Notes under the pieces: model-generated
Databases searched by the model: none
The model's input: the letters and a program-made list of their open reading frames with translations, nothing else
Told to the model about the DNA's origin: nothing
Shown: piece after piece, positions 1 through 4,336 of the stretch
Position numbering within the stretch: the first letter of the stretch is position 1
How the letters are laid out: each line of letters begins with the position of its first letter
Translations under genes and position numbers: made by a program
Source: REEP01 sp964603915
Lineage (GTDB): Bacteria > Pseudomonadota > Alphaproteobacteria > Rhodospirillales > Defluviicoccaceae
Direction of reading: 5' to 3'
DNA: 5,713 bases
NCBI GenBank assembly: GCA_964603915.1
Contig: CAZRWU010000202.1
Coordinates: forward strand, 1-5,713

Positions 1-168
1 TCTATCCTCCAAGCCCATCCCGACCGGCCTCCACCTTTCGGCGCAAGGGTCGCGGACTGATATTCTCCGCAGCAAACAAAGATGTGACGCCGAGCGATGG
101 CAGAGCTAAGGGTTCCGGCCAGCCTTGCAGGAGAGATGTGACATCGGGGCCGGACTCGCAAAAGCGCC
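1..168. other. Left flank, no gene supported
   Basis: This stretch holds no gene I can support. One rightward frame ends at a TGA at 58-60 and could be the last codons of an upstream protein. Another frame stays open from 3 to 263, but it would overlap the next gene by about 95 bases and resembles nothing I know. A 14-codon reading frame at 97-141 has no convincing context. There is an AGGAG at 129-133, but the GTG at 138 that it could serve leads to an unrecognised frame ending at 263. Confidence 0.3.
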
Positions 169-381
169 GTGACGCAATTGCTTGTAAGCTCCAAGAAGCG
201 GGCGCGGTTACGCGATGTGGCGGACCAACTGCGCGCGCTCGGATTCTCGGTCAAGGTGATTGAGAGGTTCGGGGTTATCTCCGCGCGCGGCGATCCCGAT
301 CTACTGAAAGGGGTAAAGGGAATCGAGTGGCGGGAAACCAGCAATTTCCAGGCGCTCGACCAGGGCACCCCGCCAGAATAG
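169..381 (+). CDS. Small I9-inhibitor-like protein, phage-associated
   Basis: A 70-residue protein starting at GTG 169. It is the first possible start after the in-frame TGA at 139-141, but the ribosome binding site is weak. The predicted order is strand (residues 2-8), helix (10-24), strand pair (26-40, with the segment VIERFGVISARG), short helix around DPDLL (42-47), and a last strand at GIEWRE. That beta-alpha-beta-beta-alpha-beta layout, with a 'GVIS-G-dpdlL--vkGI' pattern, recalls the I9 propeptide/inhibitor-like small domains often annotated in phages and bacteria. It has no signal peptide or membrane segment. The GH114-like gene starts 10 bases downstream, so the two are probably co-transcribed. 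The function is unknown: it could be a chaperone or inhibitor for a neighbouring product, or a structural accessory protein. The family assignment is inference from pattern only. Confidence 0.6.
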   Translation: MTQLLVSSKKRARLRDVADQLRALGFSVKVIERFGVISARGDPDLLKGVKGIEWRETSNFQALDQGTPPE

Positions 382-391
382 AGGGGAACAC

Positions 392-1315
392 ATGCGCTAC
401 GCATGGTCATACCGTCAGCCGTCTCGGACGGCGCAGCGGAAACGGCAGGTCGGCGGATGGCTCTATCACCTCGGCAGCATCGACGCCACCAGGGCAGCGG
501 CCATCGGCAACCACGGCTCCGACATCGTTGTGACGGACGCCTACACATACATCTCGACGCCGCGCCTCTACACCTCATCCGAGATCGCGACCATGCGCGG
601 CGCGAACGGGAAACTCGTGGTGGCGTACCTCAGCATCGGAGAGGCCGAGGATTATCGGCCATATTGGGACCCGGCATGGAACACGAACCCGCCTTCGTGG
701 CTGGCGGCGGCGAACCCGCTCTGGCCGGATAACTACAAGGTCAAATATTGGGACCCTGCATGGAAGGCGATCATGTTCGATTATATCGACCTGATCGCAG
801 CGGCCGGCTTCAACGGTCTCTATCTCGATATCATCGACGGTTTCCAATTCTGGGAGGAGGAGGACCCATCGGCCGGGGTGAATTATCGCGCCGAGATGGC
901 GACGTTCGTTGCAGAGATCCGCTCGCGCTTCCTTCAGGGGCTGGCTGCCGCGAACGATACCGGCCGGCTGTTCGAGATCATCGGTCAGAACGGCGAGGAA
1001 ATGGTCGATACGCCGGGATATCTGCAAGCTATTACGGGGGTGGCGAAGGAAGATCTCCGCTTCTACGATTGGGACACGGGCGGGTTTCAGCTCGTGCCCG
1101 AAGACTGGTTCACATGGGGGAAGATCTATCTCGAAAAAGCCGCCGCCGCGGGGAAAAATGTTATGGTAGTGGAGTACATGACCACGGCGCAGCAATCGAC
1201 ATGGGCGGCGACGCTCAGCAGCCTGAAAAGCTATCTCGATAGCAAGGGCTTCATCCTCTACGTGGCTCAGGAACGCGATCTCCTGAACATATACGCGCAG
1301 CCGAGCTTTAGCTGA
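392..1315 (+). CDS. GH114 / TM1410-like glycoside hydrolase
   Basis: A 307-residue protein with a good ribosome binding site (AGGGGA, about 5 bases before ATG 392). It carries the signature of the GH114 TIM-barrel family (endo-alpha-1,4-polygalactosaminidase type): WLYHLGSID at 23-31, DIVVTDAY at 44-51, VVAYLSIGEAEDYRPYW at 76-92, NPLWPDNYKVKYW at 108-120, GFNGLYLDIIDGF at 139-151, IIGQNGEEM at 196-204, GVAKEDLRFY at 216-225 and VMVVEY at 257-262. By family analogy, Asp146 (YLDIID) and a glutamate such as Glu202/203 or Glu220 are the catalytic candidates. I cannot tell which glutamate from sequence alone. Known members cleave galactosamine-containing polysaccharide. No signal peptide is visible, so export would need a phage particle, lysis or a holin-like route. 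The length fits a single catalytic domain. The codons for YWDPAW occur twice in near-identical DNA (661-681 and 745-765). The role is inferred to be polysaccharide depolymerisation or lysis support. Confidence 0.88.
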   Translation: MRYAWSYRQPSRTAQRKRQVGGWLYHLGSIDATRAAAIGNHGSDIVVTDAYTYISTPRLYTSSEIATMRGANGKLVVAYLSIGEAEDYRPYWDPAWNTNPPSWLAAANPLWPDNYKVKYWDPAWKAIMFDYIDLIAAAGFNGLYLDIIDGFQFWEEEDPSAGVNYRAEMATFVAEIRSRFLQGLAAANDTGRLFEIIGQNGEEMVDTPGYLQAITGVAKEDLRFYDWDTGGFQLVPEDWFTWGKIYLEKAAAAGKNVMVVEYMTTAQQSTWAATLSSLKSYLDSKGFILYVAQERDLLNIYAQPSFS

Positions 1316-1500
1316 TAAGGCGTGCCGGGGCGGGCGGCGTGCTTCCGCCATGGCGCACCCCGCTAACGCGGGGCCGGGCTCTACTCGGCGCTGCGCGCCT
1401 CCCCGAGCCTGCTGACGCAGTCTCGGCCCTTCGGGTGACGATCCCTTGCGCGCCGGCAACGACGGCGGAACCCTATACCGAACACCTGCAACAAAAAAAT
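1316..1500. other. Intergenic gap with palindrome cluster
   Basis: No gene is seen between the GH114-like gene and the XRE promoter. The stretch is very GC-rich and full of hairpins up to about 1460 (described separately), then becomes A-rich (a run of seven A at 1493-1499). None of the hairpins is followed by a T-tract, so a standard intrinsic terminator for the rightward gene is not evident. Rho-dependent ending or termination by the hairpins is possible. Confidence 0.5.
1340..1460. repeat. GC-rich multi-hairpin palindromic element
   Basis: Several inverted repeats follow each other. They are CGCCATGGCG (1346-1355), CCCCGC/GCGGGG around TAAC (1358-1373), GGCGC/GCGCC around TGC (1387-1399) nested in CTCGG/CCGAG (1384-1407), a stem CGAG-c-CTGC/GCAG-t-CTCG around TGAC (1404-1425), and a CC-TTCG-GG tetraloop (1428-1435). 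This density of adjacent stems is typical of short dispersed palindromic elements (REP or RIME/BIME-like) in alphaproteobacteria, or of a structured RNA. Read on the minus strand, the order (AAGGGATCGTCACCCGAAGGGC and onward) feels like a dispersed repeat I have met in such genomes, but I cannot verify that. Confidence 0.45.
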
Positions 1501-1511
1501 CTCCACTCAAG

Positions 1512-1568
1512 TTTCAAAAGTCAGATATTGATGGTATGTTCATAGCGAACAGAACATAAGAAGAACAT
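1512..1568 (+). promoter_or_regulatory. Putative autoregulated promoter of the XRE gene
   Basis: A possible -35 TTTCAA (1512-1517) and -10 TATGTT (1535-1540) are separated by 17 bases. They are followed by TGTTC-ATAGC-GAACA (1537-1551), a perfect 5-bp inverted repeat, and by two direct GAACAT copies at 1552-1557 and 1563-1568 (11 bases apart). Repeated half-sites overlapping the -10 and start point, just before an XRE gene, are what an autoregulatory operator would look like. The match to promoter consensus is only partial, and the operator role is inference. Confidence 0.5.
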
Positions 1569-1585
1569 GAGAGGGAAACTGTGCT

Positions 1586-1906
1586 ATGGCTGCACTTGGC
1601 GACAAGATCAAGCGGTACCGGAGGGAAAAGGGATTGACCCTGGAGCAACTCGGTGAGCTTACGGGTTCCAGCAAGAGCTACATGTGGGAGCTGGAGAATC
1701 GCAAGCCGGCCCGACCGTCGGCGGAGAAGATCGCTCGCCTTGCCGCGGTACTCGGGTTGACCCCGGAATTTCTCCTCGACAACGAGCGGGAATCGCCGGA
1801 GCCTAGTGACGTTGATCTGGCGTTCTTTCGCAAGTACCAAAAGATGCCCGATGATACGAAGAAACGGCTGCGGCAGATCCTGGACGCCTGGGAAGACAGC
1901 AAATGA
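1586..1906 (+). CDS. XRE-family HTH transcriptional regulator (repressor-like)
   Basis: A 106-residue DNA-binding protein. ATG 1586 has GAGGGAA at 1571-1577 as ribosome binding site. Residues 5-62 form an XRE/Cro-CI helix-turn-helix: GLTLEQLGELTG is the HTH region, SSKSYMWELENRK (28-40) is the recognition helix and following turn, and PSAEKIARLAAVLGLTPEFLLDN completes the five-helix fold. The acidic linker (67-77) leads to AFFRKYQKMPDDTKKRLRQILDAWED (79-104), a tail I know from XRE proteins paired with ImmA/IrrE peptidases. The stop overlaps the next start as ATGA at 1903-1906, the normal arrangement for such a pair, although the partner is broken here. It lacks a LexA-type S24 peptidase domain, so classical self-cleavage is unlikely. 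It probably binds the GAACA repeats in its own promoter and may silence the rightward operon (inferred). Confidence 0.9.
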   Translation: MAALGDKIKRYRREKGLTLEQLGELTGSSKSYMWELENRKPARPSAEKIARLAAVLGLTPEFLLDNERESPEPSDVDLAFFRKYQKMPDDTKKRLRQILDAWEDSK

Positions 1907-2022
1907 CCGAAGTAGGCTCCGGCAGGGCCTGGGCAATTCGTCTGACGAGGATGCTCGATCAGGTGCTCGGCCCGGATGCGGGATCGGGCGGCGGCAATGT
2001 CGTCAGCGGGAGCGCTTGTGCT
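1903..2022 (+). pseudogene. Truncated ImmA/IrrE-type peptidase remnant
   Basis: Starting at the ATG that overlaps the XRE stop, the first 25 codons read MTEVGSGRAWAIRLTRMLDQ then VLGPD. This matches what I recall of the N-terminus of ImmA/IrrE (DUF955-type) metallopeptidases that follow XRE repressors ('W--rL---L---lG-drFPVDV'). After GPD the expected FPVDV segment is absent, a glycine/serine-rich stretch follows, and the frame stops after 40 codons. No HExxH motif exists in any rightward frame nearby. The last 20 bases overlap, on the opposite strand, the end of the gene at 2003-2155, so the break point probably lies at about 1978-2003. It could alternatively be a genuine 40-residue peptide. 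The homology is from memory over a short stretch. Confidence 0.45.
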
Positions 2023-2155
2023 TGAAATACTCGACCTGCCGCAGTCTCTTCTTGGCAGCCGCCAGAGACCGATAACTGCCGAGCCGCTTCAGCTTGCCGT
2101 TCTTTCCCTTCTTGGCGGACAGAACGGCGTATTTCGATCCTCGTTTGCGGATCAT
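2003..2155 (-). CDS. Small highly basic phage-type protein
   Basis: A 50-residue protein read from ATG at 2155 leftward to TGA at 2003-2005. The ribosome binding site AGGAGG lies 5 bases before the start (plus-strand CCTCCT at 2161-2166). The sequence begins MIRKRGSKYAVLSAKKGKNG and ends with a helix-like part, SLAAAKKRLRQVEYFKHKRS (30-49). About 18 of 50 residues are Lys or Arg. This matches a widespread small family in phages and phage-derived elements, in which 'irkrg-ky-vys--gk-lg' is followed by 'aa-kRLrqvEyFKH'. Its function is not known to me; the charge suggests nucleic-acid binding. It points against all other genes in the window and has its own likely promoter at 2183-2210, so it may be an independently expressed accessory ('moron') gene. 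Confidence 0.85.
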   Translation of the reverse strand: MIRKRGSKYAVLSAKKGKNGKLKRLGSYRSLAAAKKRLRQVEYFKHKRSR

Positions 2156-2182
2156 GTGCGCCTCCTCTCGCTGATCTGCATC

Positions 2183-2210
2183 AGGCTACCACCCGCCTCA
2201 CTACCGTCAA
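2183..2210 (-). promoter_or_regulatory. Putative leftward promoter for the small basic protein
   Basis: On the minus strand, TTGACG (2205-2210, preceded by CC as in CTTGAC-type alphaproteobacterial -35 boxes) is followed after 16 bases by TAGCCT (2183-2188). The implied start near 2176 leaves a leader of about 20 bases that contains the AGGAGG of the gene beginning at 2155. The -35 match is good and the -10 match is weak. Confidence 0.45.
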
Positions 2211-2361
2211 GGGGTGGGTCCTCCCCGTGCTCCGAATGCCCCGAGGTCTTGAAGATCCGCCAAGAGATGAGGCGTATGCATTCGTGCGCGCGGGTCCGGT
2301 CCCTCGCTGCGCTCGCCCTTGACGTTCGTTCGTGCGGTCGGTTCTGCCGTGGGCAGATCGG

Positions 2362-2404
2362 CTCCGGGAAAACGATCTGAAGGCTCGATCTCTCCAGGAA
2401 AACG
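2362..2404. repeat. Direct repeat pair CTCC(G/A)GGAAAACG
   Basis: Two 13-bp copies, CTCCGGGAAAACG (2362-2374) and CTCCAGGAAAACG (2392-2404), differ at one base and are spaced exactly 30 bases apart, about three helical turns. Between them the shorter word CGATCT also occurs twice (2373-2378 and 2386-2391). Same-face spacing upstream of a promoter suggests protein binding sites; the binding protein is unknown. Confidence 0.6.
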
Positions 2405-2411
2405 CACGTTT

Positions 2412-2467
2412 TGGGCCAGTCTGGGCCATATCGGGATAACTTTTTCTGCCCCAGAGATAACTTTTTC
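2412..2467. repeat. Direct repeats TGGGCCA x2 and GATAACTTTTTC x2
   Basis: TGGGCCA occurs at 2412-2418 and 2422-2428 (10-base period). The perfect 12-mer GATAACTTTTTC occurs at 2435-2446 and 2456-2467 (21-base period, two helical turns). The AT-rich 12-mers sit just before the rightward promoter in otherwise GC-rich DNA. They could be activator or repressor sites, UP-element-like sequences, or iterons of a replication origin. Confidence 0.65.
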
Positions 2468-2469
2468 CT

Positions 2470-2510
2470 TTGCTTGCGCCGGCCCCGAGGGGTAGAGTTA
2501 ACTTGTTAAC
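2470..2510 (+). promoter_or_regulatory. Putative early promoter with GTTAAC dyad operator
   Basis: TTGCTT (2470-2475) and TAGAGT (2493-2498) with a 17-base spacer form a plausible sigma-70-type promoter for the rightward operon starting at 2531. The 14-bp dyad GTTAAC-TT-GTTAAC (2497-2510) overlaps the -10 and the expected start point, the classic position for repressor binding. Its right part also forms the 8-bp palindrome TGTTAACA (2504-2511), loosely like the TGTTC half-site upstream of the XRE gene. Promoter strength and regulator identity are inferred. Confidence 0.55.
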
Positions 2511-2530
2511 ACCAATCAAGGGGCACTGAG

Positions 2531-2749
2531 ATGAGGAACATCTACCACCAGATCGACGAAGCGATCCTCGGTGCGCGGGCCGATAGCGATCGGCTCGGGC
2601 GCGCAATCTACCTCTGTGTCAGCGACCACGGCCGGGAATACAAGACGGACGTTTCGGTTCCGGCGCATGTCGGAGAGGACCGATACATCGGGTTCGCGTG
2701 CGGTCGCGACGCGGATTTCGTTTGGTCCAGCATGGGGGCGACGGTCTGA
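2531..2749 (+). CDS. Small hypothetical protein, first gene of the early operon
   Basis: A 72-residue protein of unrecognised family. ATG 2531 is preceded by AAGGGG (2518-2523). The N-terminal 25 residues look helical (IYHQIDEAILGARADSDRLG). They are followed by a strand-rich part: AIYLCVSDHGREYK, then DVSVPAHV and YIGFACGRDADFVW. It has no membrane segment and no recognisable motif. The stop TGA overlaps the next start by one base (TGATG), implying translational coupling. As the first gene after the putative early promoter it would be made earliest, a position often held by small regulatory or host-takeover proteins, but the sequence gives no direct hint of function. Confidence 0.75.
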   Translation: MRNIYHQIDEAILGARADSDRLGRAIYLCVSDHGREYKTDVSVPAHVGEDRYIGFACGRDADFVWSSMGATV

Positions 2750-2961
2750 TGACCACCATTGAAACCCTTCAGGAAGCCGCGCGCCTCGGGACTGGCGAAT
2801 GCCTGCATGGGCGTTTCTTCAACAGCATCGCCAATGCTTCATGCTCAGAGTTCGTGAAGATGATCGAGGCGGCCGAGGGCTGTCACGCGGCCGGCGGGGA
2901 TTTCTTCGACGCTATGAGGGCGGCGGCGCTCGCCCTCGATAACCTTCGGCATGGGGAGTAA
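2749..2961 (+). CDS. Small hypothetical helical protein
   Basis: A 70-residue protein starting at ATG 2749, which overlaps the previous stop. A longer in-frame start at 2698 would overlap the upstream gene by about 50 bases and is less likely. The sequence looks helical throughout: TIETLQEAARLG (3-14), FFNSIANASCSEFVKMIEAAEGC (23-45) and DFFDAMRAAALALDNLRHG (51-69). It has two cysteines in the middle (Cys32 and Cys45) and one near the start (Cys19), but no clear metal-binding spacing. I do not recognise the family. Its stop TAA lies inside the sequence that serves as ribosome binding site and spacer for the next gene. Confidence 0.72.
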   Translation: MTTIETLQEAARLGTGECLHGRFFNSIANASCSEFVKMIEAAEGCHAAGGDFFDAMRAAALALDNLRHGE

Positions 2962-2965
2962 CGCT

Positions 2966-3181
2966 ATGACTTCGAGAGGCAAAAAAGAGATCCTGGAATT
3001 CCTGGAGCGCAGGCTGAAGAAGCTCAACGAGACGTTCGGATTCTGCAAAGGGGACGAACGTTTCGAATGCATGGGCCGCATCCGCGAAGTTCTCGAAATG
3101 AAATGGAGAATTGAGCGCGGGTCTGATGATACGGAATCAGATGAAAGATGGAATTCCATCATTTCAGGGAAGAAGGAGTAA
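2966..3181 (+). CDS. Small hypothetical charged protein
   Basis: A 71-residue protein. I chose ATG 2966 rather than 2951 because GGGGAG at 2953-2958 lies 7 bases before it, and 2951 would overlap the preceding gene. It is rich in Lys, Arg and Glu. Residues 6-24 (KKEILEFLERRLKKLNETF) form a likely amphipathic or coiled-coil helix. FECMGRIREVLEMKWRIERG forms a second helix, with an acidic, disordered-looking stretch (DDTESDE) before the end. The paired helices suggest a small oligomeric or partner-binding protein. I do not recognise the family. The next gene begins 5 bases after the stop, through the same GGAGTAACGC junction that precedes this gene. Confidence 0.7.
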   Translation: MTSRGKKEILEFLERRLKKLNETFGFCKGDERFECMGRIREVLEMKWRIERGSDDTESDERWNSIISGKKE

Positions 3182-3185
3182 CGCC

Positions 3186-3434
3186 GTGGACGACACGGAA
3201 TTGCAGTGGTGCGCGTACGGGGTTCGGGAAGGCGTGTGGCAGATGTTATCCGCATGGCCAATCGGGCAGCGCTACCACAACGCCGCCGTCAAGGCGGCTC
3301 GGGAGCTGGCGGACGATCTCGGGTACCGGGAGCTTACCTTGGTCATGCTGCCGGAACCTGCCCCTGGCGTGATCTGGGACCGGCCCGAGGAGACGTTTCC
3401 CGACTATTCCGGACAGCTTCAGCTCGCGATCTGA
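3186..3434 (+). CDS. Small hypothetical protein
   Basis: An 82-residue protein beginning at GTG 3186. The start rests on AAGGAG (3174-3179) just before it and on the tight fit after the upstream stop. An in-frame ATG at 3111 lacks a comparable site and would overlap that gene by 70 bases. An acidic N-terminus (DDTELQW) leads into a likely helix (QRYHNAAVKAARELADDLGY, 28-47), a hydrophobic strand (LTLVML) and a proline-rich end (PEPAPGVIWDRPEETFPDY). I do not recognise the family, and no catalytic motif is visible. Confidence 0.72.
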   Translation: MDDTELQWCAYGVREGVWQMLSAWPIGQRYHNAAVKAARELADDLGYRELTLVMLPEPAPGVIWDRPEETFPDYSGQLQLAI

Positions 3435-3440
3435 TCAACC

Positions 3441-3461
3441 GGGGCGGTGATGAGCCGCCCC
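3441..3461 (+). other. Hairpin upstream of the SSB gene
   Basis: GGGGCGG (3441-3447) pairs perfectly with CCGCCCC (3455-3461) around a 7-base loop, TGATGAG. No T-tract follows, so it is probably not a full terminator. It lies in the intergenic gap and ends 4 bases before the AAGGAG of the SSB gene, so it may set transcript stability or partially attenuate. Confidence 0.6.
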
Positions 3462-3479
3462 ACTTCAAGGAGAAAAACC

Positions 3480-3806
3480 ATGGGAATTTACGTTAACATC
3501 GTCGGCGCACACGCCACCCGCGACGCCAAGCCAATCAATGTGGCGGAAGGGAAGTCCGCGATGACGGTCCTCGGGATCGCGGTTGATGTGACCGGCAAGG
3601 ACAAGAGCAAACCCGAGACGCAGTTCCTGGATCTGGTGTGCTTCGGGGTCAATGCCGAGCGGGCGGCTCACATCAAGTCCGGGGCGTCCGTCACCGTTGC
3701 GGGCGATCTGGTGGTGGAGCCGTGGGTGCGGGCGGACGGCAGCGTCGAGAAAAAGCCAAAGGTGCTGGTGTCGGCAATCAATTGGGTCGCGAAGCAGCAG
3801 GCTTAA
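3480..3806 (+). CDS. ssb: Single-stranded DNA-binding protein (OB fold)
   Basis: A 108-residue protein. ATG 3480 follows AAGGAGA with a good spacer; an upstream in-frame ATG at 3447 falls inside the hairpin and is rejected. The pattern is that of bacterial and phage SSBs: a first strand with IVGAHATRDAKP (7-18), MTVLGIAVDVTGKDK (28-42), the hallmark FLDLVCFGVNAERAAHIKSG (49-68), then VTVAGDLVVEPW (71-82) and ADGSVEKKPKVLVSAINWV. It would coat single-stranded DNA during phage replication or recombination in the cytoplasm. The chain ends at VAKQQA straight after the OB fold. It lacks both the flexible linker and the acidic DDDIPF-like tip that host SSB uses to recruit partners, and its length is correspondingly short. 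Hairpins flank the gene on both sides, which may separate its expression from that of its neighbours. Confidence 0.85.
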   Translation: MGIYVNIVGAHATRDAKPINVAEGKSAMTVLGIAVDVTGKDKSKPETQFLDLVCFGVNAERAAHIKSGASVTVAGDLVVEPWVRADGSVEKKPKVLVSAINWVAKQQA

Positions 3807-3811
3807 GCACG

Positions 3812-3833
3812 GAGCGCCGTTTCGGCGGCGCTC
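3812..3833 (+). other. Hairpin downstream of the SSB gene
   Basis: GAGCGCCG (3812-3819) and CGGCGCTC (3826-3833) form a perfect 8-bp stem around TTTCGG. No T-run follows (the next bases are GATGG), so it is not a canonical intrinsic terminator. It may act as a weak terminator or as a 3' stabiliser of the upstream message. Confidence 0.6.
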
Positions 3834-3862
3834 GATGGTTCAGCCAGCAGGAGAAACCGAAC

Positions 3863-4327
3863 ATGAAAATGATTGCCTATTTCGACAAATCAACCGGACA
3901 GTGCATCGCGACATCTGGCATCGGAGATAAATACAGCGGCCATACGGCCGAATTGGAGGAAGAACTACGAGAGATCGGGGTGTCAGTTGCCGTTATCGAT
4001 TCCTCCAAGTTCCCGATCACCTTGGGCGAGTTGGAGAAAGGAAAGCGGCGCTATGTGTTCGGTGCCGGCCGACCAGGATACCCGTATCACGATGCGTTCG
4101 CGTTTGTTGATCTTCCCCGGCAGAAGGATGTCGCGGCGGAGCTGGTGCGCCTCGTCGGGGCGCTCTCGTTCGTGGGCGAGGATCTGGCGCTTACGGCCGA
4201 TGTCGAATACGACAGCCCCGAGGATGTCTGCGGCGCGCGCCTGACGATCCATTGCGATGCGGACGGCAAGAGCGGGCCGTTCGGTGAGGATTGGCTGATC
4301 GCCAGCCTTATCCCGGTCAGCGAATAG
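3863..4327 (+). CDS. Hypothetical phage protein, 154 residues
   Basis: I chose ATG 3863 because AGGAG (3849-3853) precedes it at 9 bases. ATG 3869 is also in frame. The protein opens with a strand (MIAYFDKSTGQCIATSG) and an acidic helix (AELEEELREIG), then SVAVIDSSKFPIT, a glycine/proline-rich turn around GAGRPGYPYHD (72-82), a helix (DVAAELVRLVGAL), and a strand-rich end (LTADVEYDS, ARLTIHC, DWLIASLIPV). It appears to be a soluble two-part alpha/beta protein. I do not recognise the family and see no catalytic signature. It sits between ssb and the next conserved phage gene in the same operon, with 9 bases to the next start. Confidence 0.75.
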   Translation: MKMIAYFDKSTGQCIATSGIGDKYSGHTAELEEELREIGVSVAVIDSSKFPITLGELEKGKRRYVFGAGRPGYPYHDAFAFVDLPRQKDVAAELVRLVGALSFVGEDLALTADVEYDSPEDVCGARLTIHCDADGKSGPFGEDWLIASLIPVSE

Positions 4328-4336
4328 GGGGCGACG

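Larger units (their letters stand above)
2156..2530. other. Intergenic control region between divergent genes
   Basis: No convincing gene lies in these 375 bases. Open frames exist on both strands, but they lack ribosome binding sites and give arginine/glycine-rich, low-complexity translations typical of shadows. The first 60 bases hold the leftward promoter and ribosome binding site. The middle (2281-2345) is GC-rich, with an imperfect CTCGCTGCGCTCG palindrome at 2302-2314. The last 170 bases hold the direct repeat pairs and the rightward promoter described separately. Confidence 0.6.

Noticed and set aside
97..141. 14-codon reading frame upstream of the first gene
   Set aside because: Very short, no clear ribosome binding site, and no resemblance to a leader peptide.
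1358..1373. CCCCGC-TAAC-GCGGGG hairpin as an intrinsic terminator
   Set aside because: It is followed by CCGGGCTCTAC rather than a T-tract, and it is one of several adjacent palindromes.
575..1510. 311-codon open frame on the minus strand
   Set aside because: It is antisense to the clear GH114-like gene and also runs through the palindrome cluster; it has no ribosome binding site or family pattern.
1976..2380. 134-codon rightward frame as a rescue of the ImmA-like gene
   Set aside because: The translation shows no ImmA/IrrE features such as HExxH and runs antisense through the small basic protein gene.
2362..2467. CRISPR-like array
   Set aside because: The repeats are different words present only twice each, far shorter than CRISPR repeats and without regular spacers.
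2181..2606. 141-codon minus-strand frame across the control region
   Set aside because: The translation is Arg/Gly/Ser-rich low-complexity sequence. It overlaps the rightward promoter and first early gene, and no ribosome binding site precedes its start.
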